Shown here: positions 26,536 to 34,366 of the stretch, piece by piece
How the letters are laid out: the number at the start of each line of letters is the position of its first letter
Numbering within the stretch: the stretch's first letter is position 1
From: Psychrobacillus sp044762655
Lineage (GTDB): Bacteria > Bacillota > Bacilli > Bacillales_A > Planococcaceae
Length of the DNA: 64,000 nt
Direction: 5' to 3'
Assembly: GCF_044762655.1 (NCBI RefSeq)
Contig: NZ_JBIWER010000003.1
Location: 62,001 to 126,000, forward strand
Made by a program: the position numbers and the translations under genes
Notes under the pieces: model-generated
Database searches by the model: none
The model's input: the letters and a program-made list of their open reading frames with translations, nothing else
Told to the model about the DNA's origin: nothing

Positions 26536-26536
26536 A

Positions 26537-26962
26537 TTATTTATCCTCCAATTCCATTTCTTCTATCACAATTCGATGTGGCGATATTTGCAATACAGAT
26601 GACAATGTCTTGATTAAACTATTTTGTATTCTTTTATCGTTCGCCCCTTCCGCAACTACTAGAATTCCAATCAATTCCTTCTTGTCCTTTTTACTGTCAC
26701 TTGTCCACTGGAAAAATGAAACATCACTCTCAGCAGCCTGTTCGGAACTATCCTCGTAGTGGAAGTATACTGCTACTTTCCCAACCCCATTGATCTTCTG
26801 TAGTATCGAAGTTAGGTTCTCTGTAGTTTCGTTGACTGGAACATCGGTTTCAACAACGCTTCCTTCATCACGAACGAGTAATCCTGAAAAAAGGAGACTA
26901 ATGAAAAGAACAGCTATACAAATGACAACAAAACGAAAAGTGGGTTTTTGTTTAGATGAGAT
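26537..26962 (-). CDS. spoIIIAG: Stage III sporulation protein AG, without a standard start codon
   Basis: The minus-strand frame open from 26968 down to the TAA at 26537 encodes a SpoIIIAG: a membrane helix (FRFVVICIAVLFISLLFSG), then the ring domain with ENLTSILQKINGVGKVAVYF and GILVVAEGAND, ending SPHRIVIEEMELEDK. SpoIIIAG forms a large ring of the SpoIIIA-IIQ channel. The frame contains no ATG, GTG or TTG before the helix and meets a TGA at 26969. GAAGGGTGA lies just before an ATC codon (26960-26962), which I give as the nominal start. A frameshift near the 5' end, a mutated start or a sequence error would each explain this. Confidence 0.7.
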   Translation of the reverse strand: MSSKQKPTFRFVVICIAVLFISLLFSGLLVRDEGSVVETDVPVNETTENLTSILQKINGVGKVAVYFHYEDSSEQAAESDVSFFQWTSDSKKDKKELIGILVVAEGANDKRIQNSLIKTLSSVLQISPHRIVIEEMELEDK

Positions 26963-27017
26963 GGAGAATCACCCTTCTTTTCATGATGGATACAATACTT
27001 TATGCAAGACAACCTGT

Positions 27018-27194
27018 TTATATGAAGAGAAAGGACATAATCCAGAAGATAATCGCTATTTTCACAAGAAATCCCGTTGTTTCCTTATCGGTATGCTCCA
27101 GTAAAATAGACAATAACTCGCCCGCTAGAACGATTAAAAATATACCAAAGAGAAGATTCGTAACGATGGTTACTATCCTTTCCCACTTATTAAT
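27018..27194 (-). pseudogene. spoIIIAF: Truncated spoIIIAF-like reading frame (membrane domain only)
   Basis: Between spoIIIAE and spoIIIAG the minus strand encodes about 58 residues, NKWERIVTIVTNLLFGIFLI ... FLVKIAIIFWIMSFLFI, with two membrane helices and the WxxxIVxxI opening typical of SpoIIIAF. The normal C-terminal domain of about 140 residues is missing; a TAA at 27018 is followed after 55 bp by spoIIIAG. No ATG, GTG or TTG precedes the first helix. The frame overlaps the end of spoIIIAE; GGAAAGGA precedes an ATC at its eleventh codon. The assignment rests on position and topology. Confidence 0.45.
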
Positions 27195-28084
27195 AGTTTT
27201 GCAAACAGCATCGTTAAAATAATCGTAAAGAAAAAAGTAAACGCGATTAAAACAGAAATGATAGAAAGAACAAACAATGTTTTTCCGATATCGTCTATTA
27301 ATCCACTAATATTGCCATCTACAAAAGGCTCTAAAATAGCGCCAAGCAATCGGTATAAGAAAGCAATGAGAATTGTTTGGATTGTTGGAATAGCTACCAA
27401 CATAACCACCGTTAGAATTACTGCATTTCCTGTAATTACAGATGCAGAGGAAGAAAAGTTTTTCATCGTGCTAATGCTTTCCGTCAGCAAAGATCCGACA
27501 AACGGGATATTATTTTGTATTAGCCGTTTTACTGTTTCATTGACAGTCCCGCTTACGGACCATGTGATCATTCCGTTTACTGACATGAAAATACTATATA
27601 ACAGTAGAATAATAGAAGTAGAGCCTATTAAAGTTAACCGGATGAGATCAGACATTTTTGAAAATGATGTTGGTGGGTGTATTCTGCTGATTAAGTCAAA
27701 TAGGAATGCAGCCATAATAGCCGGTATTAAAATTTTCCCTGCTAATATTGTAGTGAAGGATGCAAAAAGCATGACAGCTGGATTCCATGCGGTTATCAGA
27801 AATGCCCCTCCTGAAGCAGCAATACCTAAAGTAAGAATTGGATATATACCTAAGAAGAGATTGACTAGTTCACTCGTCATCGCCTGGATCATCTCTAATG
27901 CTCGAATTGCTGGTTCTAAGCAATAAATACAGATGATTAACATAAACAATAATTTAAAGAGTCTTTTACTCGAAGGTATAAACCACTCAAGGCAAATAAA
28001 AGCAAATCCAAATAAAAGCATGTACGAAAAAGTTTGTGCTACCTCTTTGAGGGGCTGCACTAAAGATTGTAATATTTCTTCCAT
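27173..28084 (-). CDS. spoIIIAE: Stage III sporulation protein AE, short form
   Basis: Polytopic membrane protein of the SpoIIIA complex. The 303 residues contain about six to eight hydrophobic segments and family features such as GIAASGGAFLITAWNPAVML and the C-terminal RLLGAILEPFVDGNISGLIDDIGKTLF. The usual protein is about 399 residues, beginning with a signal peptide and an exported region of about 90 residues; both are missing here, and the ATG at 28084 with AAGGAATG fits a genuine short start. A long plus-strand frame opposite this gene (27258-27926) is a shadow. Confidence 0.88.
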   Translation of the reverse strand: MEEILQSLVQPLKEVAQTFSYMLLFGFAFICLEWFIPSSKRLFKLLFMLIICIYCLEPAIRALEMIQAMTSELVNLFLGIYPILTLGIAASGGAFLITAWNPAVMLFASFTTILAGKILIPAIMAAFLFDLISRIHPPTSFSKMSDLIRLTLIGSTSIILLLYSIFMSVNGMITWSVSGTVNETVKRLIQNNIPFVGSLLTESISTMKNFSSSASVITGNAVILTVVMLVAIPTIQTILIAFLYRLLGAILEPFVDGNISGLIDDIGKTLFVLSIISVLIAFTFFFTIILTMLFAKLLISGKG

Positions 28085-28098
28085 TGCAGTTCATTCCT

Positions 28099-28482
28099 TC
28101 AAGAGAGTAGTCCCATAAGTGATAAAAACTTTTCATAGAATTGCTTCAAATGATTCAGCCAGACAAGCAACAAAATGGCTTTAGTCGTAAAGGTGAATAA
28201 CGATGCTAGGCTTGTATATTCATAGTCCAAAAGAAGTTCTTCTATTATTTGTGAAAGAAATAATAGTAAGACAGAAAATATGAGTAGTTTAAAGACCGGT
28301 AGTAGATTCGTTGGTATGTATGAGGTGTACTGGGAGACCGTAGGAATGATAAATACGGTGAATATATAAGTTAAAAAGAGAAAGATATAAATTGTATAGA
28401 CAATTGAATGGATGCGAGGATAAGTTTCTTTTATTAATTGCAGCAAACAAAACGCTAAAATGATAGTCAGGTAAATGATCAT
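28099..28482 (-). CDS. spoIIIAD: Stage III sporulation protein AD
   Basis: A 127-residue membrane protein with about four hydrophobic segments in the SpoIIIAD position. Its sequence is diverged from the B. subtilis protein; the assignment rests on order, size (133 in B. subtilis) and the pattern FKLLIFSVLLLFLSQIIEEL, which fits the region around the conserved helix IIGIAYIAEF. It begins three bases after the spoIIIAC stop. Confidence 0.75.
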   Translation of the reverse strand: MIIYLTIILAFCLLQLIKETYPRIHSIVYTIYIFLFLTYIFTVFIIPTVSQYTSYIPTNLLPVFKLLIFSVLLLFLSQIIEELLLDYEYTSLASLFTFTTKAILLLVWLNHLKQFYEKFLSLMGLLS

Positions 28483-28485
28483 TTG

Positions 28486-28695
28486 CTAACTCGTCATCAT
28501 AAGCCATTCTAAGAATGTAGATATTTCATAAAAAAAGAGCTTCAACAGTCGCAATAATTCAATTGTCATATATATATAACCTACAAAAAACAAAAAAAAT
28601 GCGTATTCCTTTTTACCAGTGGATTCAAAAAACAAGTGAAGAATAGCTATTAATATACCTATACCCGCAACTCGAAGTACATCGTGAAGTTCCAC
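28486..28695 (-). CDS. spoIIIAC: Stage III sporulation protein AC
   Basis: A 69-residue, two-helix membrane protein. LRVAGIGILIAILH and STGKKEYAFFLFFVGYIYM closely follow the SpoIIIAC pattern (IAGVGIVVAFLH, MGKKEYAQWV). The start GTG at 28695 has a strong GGGGGAGG ribosome site; upstream codons to 28761 run into the promoter. This is the first gene of the operon here, whereas spoIIIAA and spoIIIAB normally precede it. Confidence 0.88.
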   Translation of the reverse strand: MELHDVLRVAGIGILIAILHLFFESTGKKEYAFFLFFVGYIYMTIELLRLLKLFFYEISTFLEWLMMTS

Positions 28696-28719
28696 AATGC
28701 CTCCCCCTTCCATACAAAC

Positions 28720-28748
28720 AACATATGATGGCGTGAGGAATAATATGA
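28720..28748 (-). promoter_or_regulatory. Sigma-E promoter of the reduced spoIIIA operon
   Basis: On the minus strand TCATATT (28742-28748) matches the sigma-E -35 (KMATATW) and CATATGTT (28720-28727) matches the -10 (CATACAHT) at six of eight bases, with a 14 bp spacer. It lies 24 bp before the spoIIIAC start, so transcription starts directly at spoIIIAC. Confidence 0.7.
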
Positions 28749-28851
28749 AAAAACTAAGCAAGCTTTAAATAAGAAAAACCGATCAAAAAACTGAACAGCT
28801 GGTCTTTTAAGTATAAAAACCTAGATATGCCGTTTATTTTTCATTTCGGTC

Positions 28852-28935
28852 AGGCGCTTTCCGTGGGCACGGTTGGAGACTGTAGTGTCTCCCTCGTGCT
28901 GTCTTCTGGAGTCGCCGACCTGCGCTACAATCAAC
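28852..28935. repeat. Dispersed repeat family 2, best copy
   Basis: GGCGCTTTCCGTGGGCACGG ... TTCTGGAGTCGCCGACCTGC ... CAATCAACA is the typical Bacillales GC-rich intergenic repeat, with an internal GGAGAC...GTCTCC hairpin. Related copies are at 25365-25450 and, more weakly, 46328-46420 and 54473-54507. Confidence 0.75.
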
Positions 28936-29139
28936 AATAACGCATATATAAGCAGTCTTTCTCTAACCTAATAGGATAAATTAAATTCTGCTTTTTTCAT
29001 CTTTCGATGGACAGCATTTATCAAAAAAGATGGTAAGTAATTTGTGAATAACACTAACATTAGTCCTATCTTTTTATCTTAGCGACAAGCTATGTCAAAT
29101 CTTTTCGTGTAGTATTACACATTAATTGATCTTCGTTAC

Positions 29140-29259
29140 AGATGGTGACTCCGTCGGAAGCCATCAGGATGTTGGTTATGCAATCGTTGCCCTAGGACGC
29201 AACGCACATAGATTGACTTCACTTTGAGTGGTGGCGTTCTTAGCTTTGTTCTCCACCTG
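29140..29259 (+). repeat. Intergenic repeat, copy B of a two-copy family (possible structured RNA)
   Basis: It matches 197-352 in three ordered blocks: GATGGTGACTCC at the 5' end, CAGGATGTTGGTTA in the middle and GTGGTGGCGTTCTTAGC ... CCACCTG at the 3' end. A hairpin GATGG...CCATC encloses TCCGTCGGA near the 5' end, and CGTTGC...GCAACG forms a second hairpin. The 5' and 3' ends can also pair with one mismatch. No family recognised. Confidence 0.5.
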
Positions 29260-29352
29260 TTTCTGCATCGCTGCGCTTCTGTAACGGAAATAATAGGATA
29301 TTCGTTCTAACAAGTCCCTTAAATCCGGTAATCACAGAACATTTTTATATAG

Positions 29353-29384
29353 AAAAAAGAGGCTCACAAATGTGAGCCTCTTTT
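29353..29384 (-). terminator. Terminator of efp
   Basis: AAAGAGGCTCACA and TGTGAGCCTCTTT form a 13 bp hairpin followed by U residues on the minus strand, 8 bp after the efp stop. Confidence 0.9.
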
Positions 29385-29391
29385 ACTAATA

Positions 29392-29952
29392 TTATTGAGC
29401 TCTTGATACGTATGAACCTTCATCTGTATTGATGATTAGTTTATCGCCAACATTGATGAACAAAGGAACTGTTACTATTAAACCAGTTTCAAGACTAGCA
29501 GTTTTTGAACCTCCGCCCGAAGTATCCCCTTTAATACCTGGTTCTGTTTCAGTAACTTCTAGAACAACTGACTTTGGTAACTCTACACCTAAAGTCTCTC
29601 CTTGGAATTGAATTACATGTACTTCCATATTTTCGCGTAAAAACTTTAGTTCATACTCGATTTGGTTATCATTTAGTTCAATTTGTTCGTAAGAATCTGT
29701 ATCCATGAACACATGCTGATCTCCACTAGCGTATAAATATTGCATTTTACGGTTGTCAATCTGTGCTTTTTCTACTTTTTCTCCCGCACGGAAAGTTTTT
29801 TCGTTCACTGAACCGTTACGTAAATTTCTCAATTTAGAGCGTACGAATGCTGCGCCTTTACCAGGTTTAACATGTTGAAAATCTAATACTCGGTACAATA
29901 CACCATCCACTAAAATCGTTAAGCCAGTTTTAAAATCATTTACTGAAATCAT
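29392..29952 (-). CDS. efp: Translation elongation factor P
   Basis: tRNA-shaped factor that relieves ribosome stalling at polyproline. The 186 residues have the three-domain EF-P pattern, with the loop lysine in HVKPGKGAAFVRSKLRN and the C-terminal GDKLIINTDEGSYVSRA. Co-directional with the peptidase gene 15 bp upstream, as in other Bacillales. Confidence 0.97.
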   Translation of the reverse strand: MISVNDFKTGLTILVDGVLYRVLDFQHVKPGKGAAFVRSKLRNLRNGSVNEKTFRAGEKVEKAQIDNRKMQYLYASGDQHVFMDTDSYEQIELNDNQIEYELKFLRENMEVHVIQFQGETLGVELPKSVVLEVTETEPGIKGDTSGGGSKTASLETGLIVTVPLFINVGDKLIINTDEGSYVSRAQ

Positions 29953-29967
29953 TATTTTCCCTCCAAA

Positions 29968-31029
29968 TTAAGATAAAATTAGTAATTCTTTTGTCGAATG
30001 TGTTAACTTTTCTAAACCATTCTCTGTAACTAGTGCATCATCTTCGATCCGTACTCCACCAATATTCGGCAAGTATATTCCAGGCTCTATCGTAATAACC
30101 ATACCAGGCTCTAAAACGATATCTGAACGGAAAGATAGTCCAGGACCTTCATGTACTTCTAAACCAATTCCATGACCCAATGAATGACCAAATGCTTCTC
30201 CGTAACCTTTTGAAGCGATATAGTCCCTTGCAATAGCGTCTGCTTCTTTCCCGGTCATGCCAGGCTTAACTTTTTCTAAAGCTAATAGTTGTGAGTCGAG
30301 AACTACTTGATAAATTTCCTTTAGTTGATCACTTGGTTCTCCAACTGCCAATGTACGAGTAGTATCAGAAATATATCCGTTATATAATGCACCGAAATCT
30401 AATGTAACAAAATCTCCCTCTTCAATTACTTTGTTTGTAGCAACACCATGTGGAAGTGCTGAACGAGTTCCTGAAGCTACAATTGTATCAAACGACGAGG
30501 AAGTCGCTCCTTTTTTGCGCATAAAAAATTCAAGTTCATTGGATACTTCAAGCTCGGTCATACCTGGTTTTATGTAATTAACGATATGCTCAAATGCTTC
30601 ATCCGCAATACGACAAGCTGCCTTTATTATACTAATCTCTTCGTCGGTCTTAATCAAGCGTATTTTTTCAACAAGACCTGAAAGTGGCACTAAATCTGCT
30701 TGTATAGCTTGTTTGTATAGTTCAAAATCGCTGTAAGTCACATCGCTTTTTTCAAATCCTAATGTGTTAATTCCCATATCTGTAATTTGAGTAGCTATTT
30801 CTTCCATCATTGTTTTCGTATGCTGAACAATACGGAAGTCTTTAATCTCACTTGCTGCTTGCTCTGTATAACGGAAATCCGTGATAAATACAGCATCCGT
30901 TTTAGAAATAATTGCTACACCAGCTGTTCCAGTAAATCCCGTCATGTATCGACGGTTATGACCATTCGTTATTAACAGAGCATCTACCCCGTTTTCTTCA
31001 AGTGCTGCACGTAATTTACTTAGTTTCAA
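29968..31029 (-). CDS. M24 family Xaa-Pro peptidase (YqhT-like)
   Basis: Predicted proline-specific aminopeptidase. A creatinase-like N domain (about 1-125) precedes the pita-bread domain with metal ligands visible in LDFGALYNGYISDTTRT, HSLGHGIGLEVHEGP, TIEPGIYL and GVRIEDDALVTE. 353 residues, normal. It pairs with efp in a conserved order; whether it is strictly prolidase or aminopeptidase P cannot be decided from sequence. Confidence 0.92.
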   Translation of the reverse strand: MKLSKLRAALEENGVDALLITNGHNRRYMTGFTGTAGVAIISKTDAVFITDFRYTEQAASEIKDFRIVQHTKTMMEEIATQITDMGINTLGFEKSDVTYSDFELYKQAIQADLVPLSGLVEKIRLIKTDEEISIIKAACRIADEAFEHIVNYIKPGMTELEVSNELEFFMRKKGATSSSFDTIVASGTRSALPHGVATNKVIEEGDFVTLDFGALYNGYISDTTRTLAVGEPSDQLKEIYQVVLDSQLLALEKVKPGMTGKEADAIARDYIASKGYGEAFGHSLGHGIGLEVHEGPGLSFRSDIVLEPGMVITIEPGIYLPNIGGVRIEDDALVTENGLEKLTHSTKELLILS

Positions 31030-31102
31030 TATTAACCCTCATCTCATTTTCAAAATAACATCTTTGACTATTTTATCATAGTAAACGAGGTCGGTAAATT
31101 TT

Positions 31103-31549
31103 TCATTTTCCTAAAGGGTTCTCTTTTGAGTGAAAAATAGCTGATTCCATGACAAAACGAACGGCGATAATGACAATACAAATAAAAGGTATAGATAATT
31201 TCTTGATCGTTTTCTCAAATGAATTTGCATCTAAAATAACCCATTCAAGTGTGAAGGCGATTAAGAGCCCTAAAGCAATACTCGTGATGGATACTGGAAT
31301 TTTCGCGAACAAAAGACATACATAATAAAGGAGAAAGCAAATCCCCCAAATGATTAAAAACAAAATAATCCATTTAACATAGACGTTGCTCCCTTTTAAT
31401 ACCGCAAAGTTTTTCGTATATCCTATAGGATTCCATTTAATGAAATGGAAAAAATCTAGAAATTTAAATAGAATGGTCGTTCCTAGTGCTGCAACGAGAC
31501 TCGTACTAATCGATAATCCTTTCATGTTAATCTCCTTTTGTTTTCCCAT
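31103..31549 (-). CDS. YqhR-like membrane protein
   Basis: A 148-residue protein with four hydrophobic segments (about 12-30, 58-80, 84-104, 116-134). Position beside the yqhT-efp pair and topology suggest the YqhR family, whose function is unknown. An aroQ gene found here in B. subtilis is absent. Confidence 0.7.
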   Translation of the reverse strand: MGKQKEINMKGLSISTSLVAALGTTILFKFLDFFHFIKWNPIGYTKNFAVLKGSNVYVKWIILFLIIWGICFLLYYVCLLFAKIPVSITSIALGLLIAFTLEWVILDANSFEKTIKKLSIPFICIVIIAVRFVMESAIFHSKENPLGK

Positions 31550-31595
31550 AGTTTAAGCGAAAGCACGGGTTATTAAACCTGGAAGAACAAAATTA

Positions 31596-31633
31596 AAGCA
31601 CAAGTGATAAAGACTTATCAGCTTGTGCTTTGA
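31596..31633 (-). terminator. Terminator of nrdJ
   Basis: AAAGCACAAG-TGATAA and TTATCA-GCTTGTGCTTT form a long hairpin in the gap after nrdJ. Confidence 0.8.
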
Positions 31634-31645
31634 GAATTTATGAGA

Positions 31646-34207
31646 TTATAGCCCACATTTTAGTTGGGCATTACAGTTGGTACATGTGTTACATCCACCC
31701 ATTTCTTCTACAGTACCTTTACGACAAACCGGACATGTATTTCCAACCTCTGAACCAATTGTTACATTAGTTGAACGTAAATCTTGAATAGTATCTATCA
31801 ATACGACATGTCTTTTTTCTATTTTTTCTTCTTTTGGATGATCTTCTAATGTATTTTCCTCAGCTTTTAACGTTAATACTTGTGAGTCACGACTTCCATC
31901 GACATACACAGTACCACCCTTAGCTCCACCACGATATAAACGCTCGTATACACCTTCTACTTGTTCTACCGTATATCCACGCGGTGCGTTGACCGTTTTG
32001 GAAATAGAACTATCAATCCAACGTTGAATGATACATTGCACATCCGCATGAGCTTCTGGAGCAAGTTCCATAGCAGTAACAAACCAGTTTGGAAGATTTT
32101 CTTCTTCAGCCGTTTCATTGCGTTCCAAATATTCTTGTACAATATCTGCTTTTACCTCGATGAATTTACCTAAACGCCCACTTCTATAATAAGTGAATGA
32201 ATAATACGGTTCAAGTCCAGTAGAAACGCCAACCATTGTTCCAGTAGATCCTGTAGGTGCAACAGTTAACAAATGAGAATTTCGAATACCATTTTCTAAA
32301 ATGGATTGCCGAATTTCTTCCGGCATTGATTCCATAAATCCAGTTTCCGTAAATGCTTTTCGTAAGCGGTTTGTTTCCTCTTCTGTTTCACCAGACAAGA
32401 ATGGGAAGCTTCCACGCTCTACAGCAAGCTCTGCAGAGGTTTCATATGCAGCGATAGCAATTGTTTTAAAGATTTCATCTACTAGAACATTGCCTTCATC
32501 CGATCCATACTCTTTTTCACAATAGATGAGCAAATCAGCAAGACCCATAACGCCTAACCCTACACGTCTTTCCCCAAGTGCTTGTACTTTATTTTCTTCT
32601 AAGAAATATGGAGTCGCATCGATGACGTTATCTTGCATGCGTACACCAACACGAACCGTTTCTTTTAACGCTTCAAAATTAACTGTTTTTGATTCTTTGT
32701 TTGCAAATTGCGCTAAATTCACAGCAGCCAAGTTACATACTGAATAAGGTGCAAGTGGTTGTTCGCCACAAGGATTAGTTGCGACAACTTTTTGTCCGTA
32801 TGCTGTAGCATTCGTTTTTTCATTTGCATTATCGATGAAGAAAACACCTGGTTCTGCTGAATAAGTAGCACAAATATTAATTAAATTCCAAAGCTCTTTC
32901 GCTTTTACAGTGCGGTAAGTACGAACTTCGTAGCCCATTCTTTCCCACTCACGTACATCGCCAATTTTATGCCAATTTTCATTGTAGAAATCCATCTCTT
33001 CTGGTGAATAAGCTTCCGTTGCAGGGAAACGCAATTCAAAGTCGCCGTCTTCCTCTACCGCCTTCATAAAATCATCTGTAAGCGTAACGGAGATGTTCGC
33101 ACCAGTCAAAAACTCTGAATTATGAACTGAATAAGTTCCACCGTCACGTAATTTTGTTTCTGCATCACGAATTATTTCATTGCTAAATCCACCTAGACCA
33201 GGAATCGTTTTATAATTAATAATACCTTGATACATGGCTTCTTCTTGGATTGTAAGTGGTTTAAATTTAAGCTTGTCCTTCGCAAGTTGTTTAATTGTTT
33301 CATCATTTGTATTTTCAATTAAGAAACGCAAAATACGTGGGTTTTGCATTTTCGAAATAATAAATTCCGCAATATCAGGATGCCAGTCGGCCAGCATAAT
33401 CATTTGTGCTCCACGTCTTGATCCACCTTGTTCGACAAGATGAGTCAGTTTTGCAATGTCATCTAGCCAGGAAACTGAACCAGATGATTTTCCGTTCACT
33501 CCACGAGCCAGCGTATTTCTTGGTCTAAGAGTCGAACCGTTTGTCCCAACTCCACCACCACGGCTCATGATTTCCATTACTTGCTTACGGTGGTCACTGA
33601 TCCCTTCACGAGAATCTGCAACAAATGGCATTACGTAACAGTTGAAATATGTTACATCCGTGCCAGTTCCAGCACCGTATAATACTCGTCCTGCTGGGAT
33701 GAATTTCAAAGAAACTAATTGTTGATAGAATTTCTCGAACCATTCTTCACGCTTTTCTTCTGTTTGTTCAACAGATGCAAGCCCAGTTGCATTTCTTTTG
33801 GCAATCTGCTCATAAAAAACTTCCAATGGTTTTTCGATAACGTTCAATGGTCGAGTGATAATGCCAGTCTCAATTTTTGCAGCGTCGTCAATCGCACTTC
33901 GATAATCTTCCTCGATTTGCACCTCGGCCGTTTTCGCATGTTCGTTGATTGAAACGATATAGCCTAAACCTCGTGCTGGGAATTTAGGATCTTCTTTCAC
34001 CGTTAAAACGACAAAGTCTCCTGCTTTTAACGTTTTCTTTTCTGTATCTTTAAAGGAATAGCGATCAATCATCACAAGTCTCGACACACCTTTATGCGTA
34101 AGTGTCATATCTTGTGTGATCGGGTGAACTTGTGGGAATAATTGGATATCCCTATTTAGTGCTTCAACATTTAAAGTAAGTTTGGTTTCATTTTTAGTAG
34201 TTACCAT
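31646..34207 (-). CDS. nrdJ: Adenosylcobalamin-dependent ribonucleotide reductase (class II)
   Basis: Reduces ribonucleotides to deoxyribonucleotides using a B12-derived radical, independent of oxygen. The 853 residues contain the active-site region NPCGEQPLAPYSVCNLAAVNL, the finger-loop VAPTGSTGTMVGVSTGLEP and a C-terminal cysteine-rich tail with CPVCRKG...CNTCTNCNAQLKC, used for redox exchange. An AdoCbl riboswitch was not seen upstream; instead two NrdR boxes lie before the gene. Monocistronic, with its own terminator. Confidence 0.95.
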   Translation of the reverse strand: MVTTKNETKLTLNVEALNRDIQLFPQVHPITQDMTLTHKGVSRLVMIDRYSFKDTEKKTLKAGDFVVLTVKEDPKFPARGLGYIVSINEHAKTAEVQIEEDYRSAIDDAAKIETGIITRPLNVIEKPLEVFYEQIAKRNATGLASVEQTEEKREEWFEKFYQQLVSLKFIPAGRVLYGAGTGTDVTYFNCYVMPFVADSREGISDHRKQVMEIMSRGGGVGTNGSTLRPRNTLARGVNGKSSGSVSWLDDIAKLTHLVEQGGSRRGAQMIMLADWHPDIAEFIISKMQNPRILRFLIENTNDETIKQLAKDKLKFKPLTIQEEAMYQGIINYKTIPGLGGFSNEIIRDAETKLRDGGTYSVHNSEFLTGANISVTLTDDFMKAVEEDGDFELRFPATEAYSPEEMDFYNENWHKIGDVREWERMGYEVRTYRTVKAKELWNLINICATYSAEPGVFFIDNANEKTNATAYGQKVVATNPCGEQPLAPYSVCNLAAVNLAQFANKESKTVNFEALKETVRVGVRMQDNVIDATPYFLEENKVQALGERRVGLGVMGLADLLIYCEKEYGSDEGNVLVDEIFKTIAIAAYETSAELAVERGSFPFLSGETEEETNRLRKAFTETGFMESMPEEIRQSILENGIRNSHLLTVAPTGSTGTMVGVSTGLEPYYSFTYYRSGRLGKFIEVKADIVQEYLERNETAEEENLPNWFVTAMELAPEAHADVQCIIQRWIDSSISKTVNAPRGYTVEQVEGVYERLYRGGAKGGTVYVDGSRDSQVLTLKAEENTLEDHPKEEKIEKRHVVLIDTIQDLRSTNVTIGSEVGNTCPVCRKGTVEEMGGCNTCTNCNAQLKCGL

Positions 34208-34239
34208 TTACTCTTCCTCCTTTCTACAAATTGTGATTG

Positions 34240-34287
34240 ACACAATATGTAGTGGTTTTATTAATAATACGACACAACATCTTGAAG
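34240..34287 (-). promoter_or_regulatory. Tandem NrdR boxes upstream of nrdJ
   Basis: ACACAATATGTAGTGG (34240-34255) matches the 16-bp NrdR box ACACWATATATWGTGT nearly completely. A weaker box, ACACAACATCTTGAAG, starts at 34272. The start-to-start distance of 32 bp is about three helical turns, as usual for paired NrdR sites. Confidence 0.75.
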
Positions 34288-34366
34288 GTAAAGCAAATAG
34301 ATGAGGATTTTATAATTTAAGAACTAATGTCCTATTTTTCATTTTTACTATAAGACCTAATAACTT

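Larger units (their letters stand above)
28762..29391. other. Intergenic region between efp and spoIIIAC
   Basis: About 630 bp with no gene. There is no trace of spoIIIAA or spoIIIAB. It contains repeat family 2 (28852-28935), the second copy of the 197-352 element (29140-29259) and the efp terminator. Confidence 0.7.

Noticed and set aside
26790..27222. Two plus-strand frames of 88-104 codons
   Set aside because: They are opposite spoIIIAG and spoIIIAF, which show clear family sequence on the minus strand.
27258..27926. A 222-codon plus-strand open frame
   Set aside because: It lies antisense across spoIIIAE, has no ribosome site and reads as a low-complexity shadow of the membrane protein codons.
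34208..34366. Cobalamin riboswitch before nrdJ
   Set aside because: The B12-box core sequence was not found; the region is short and is better explained by NrdR boxes.
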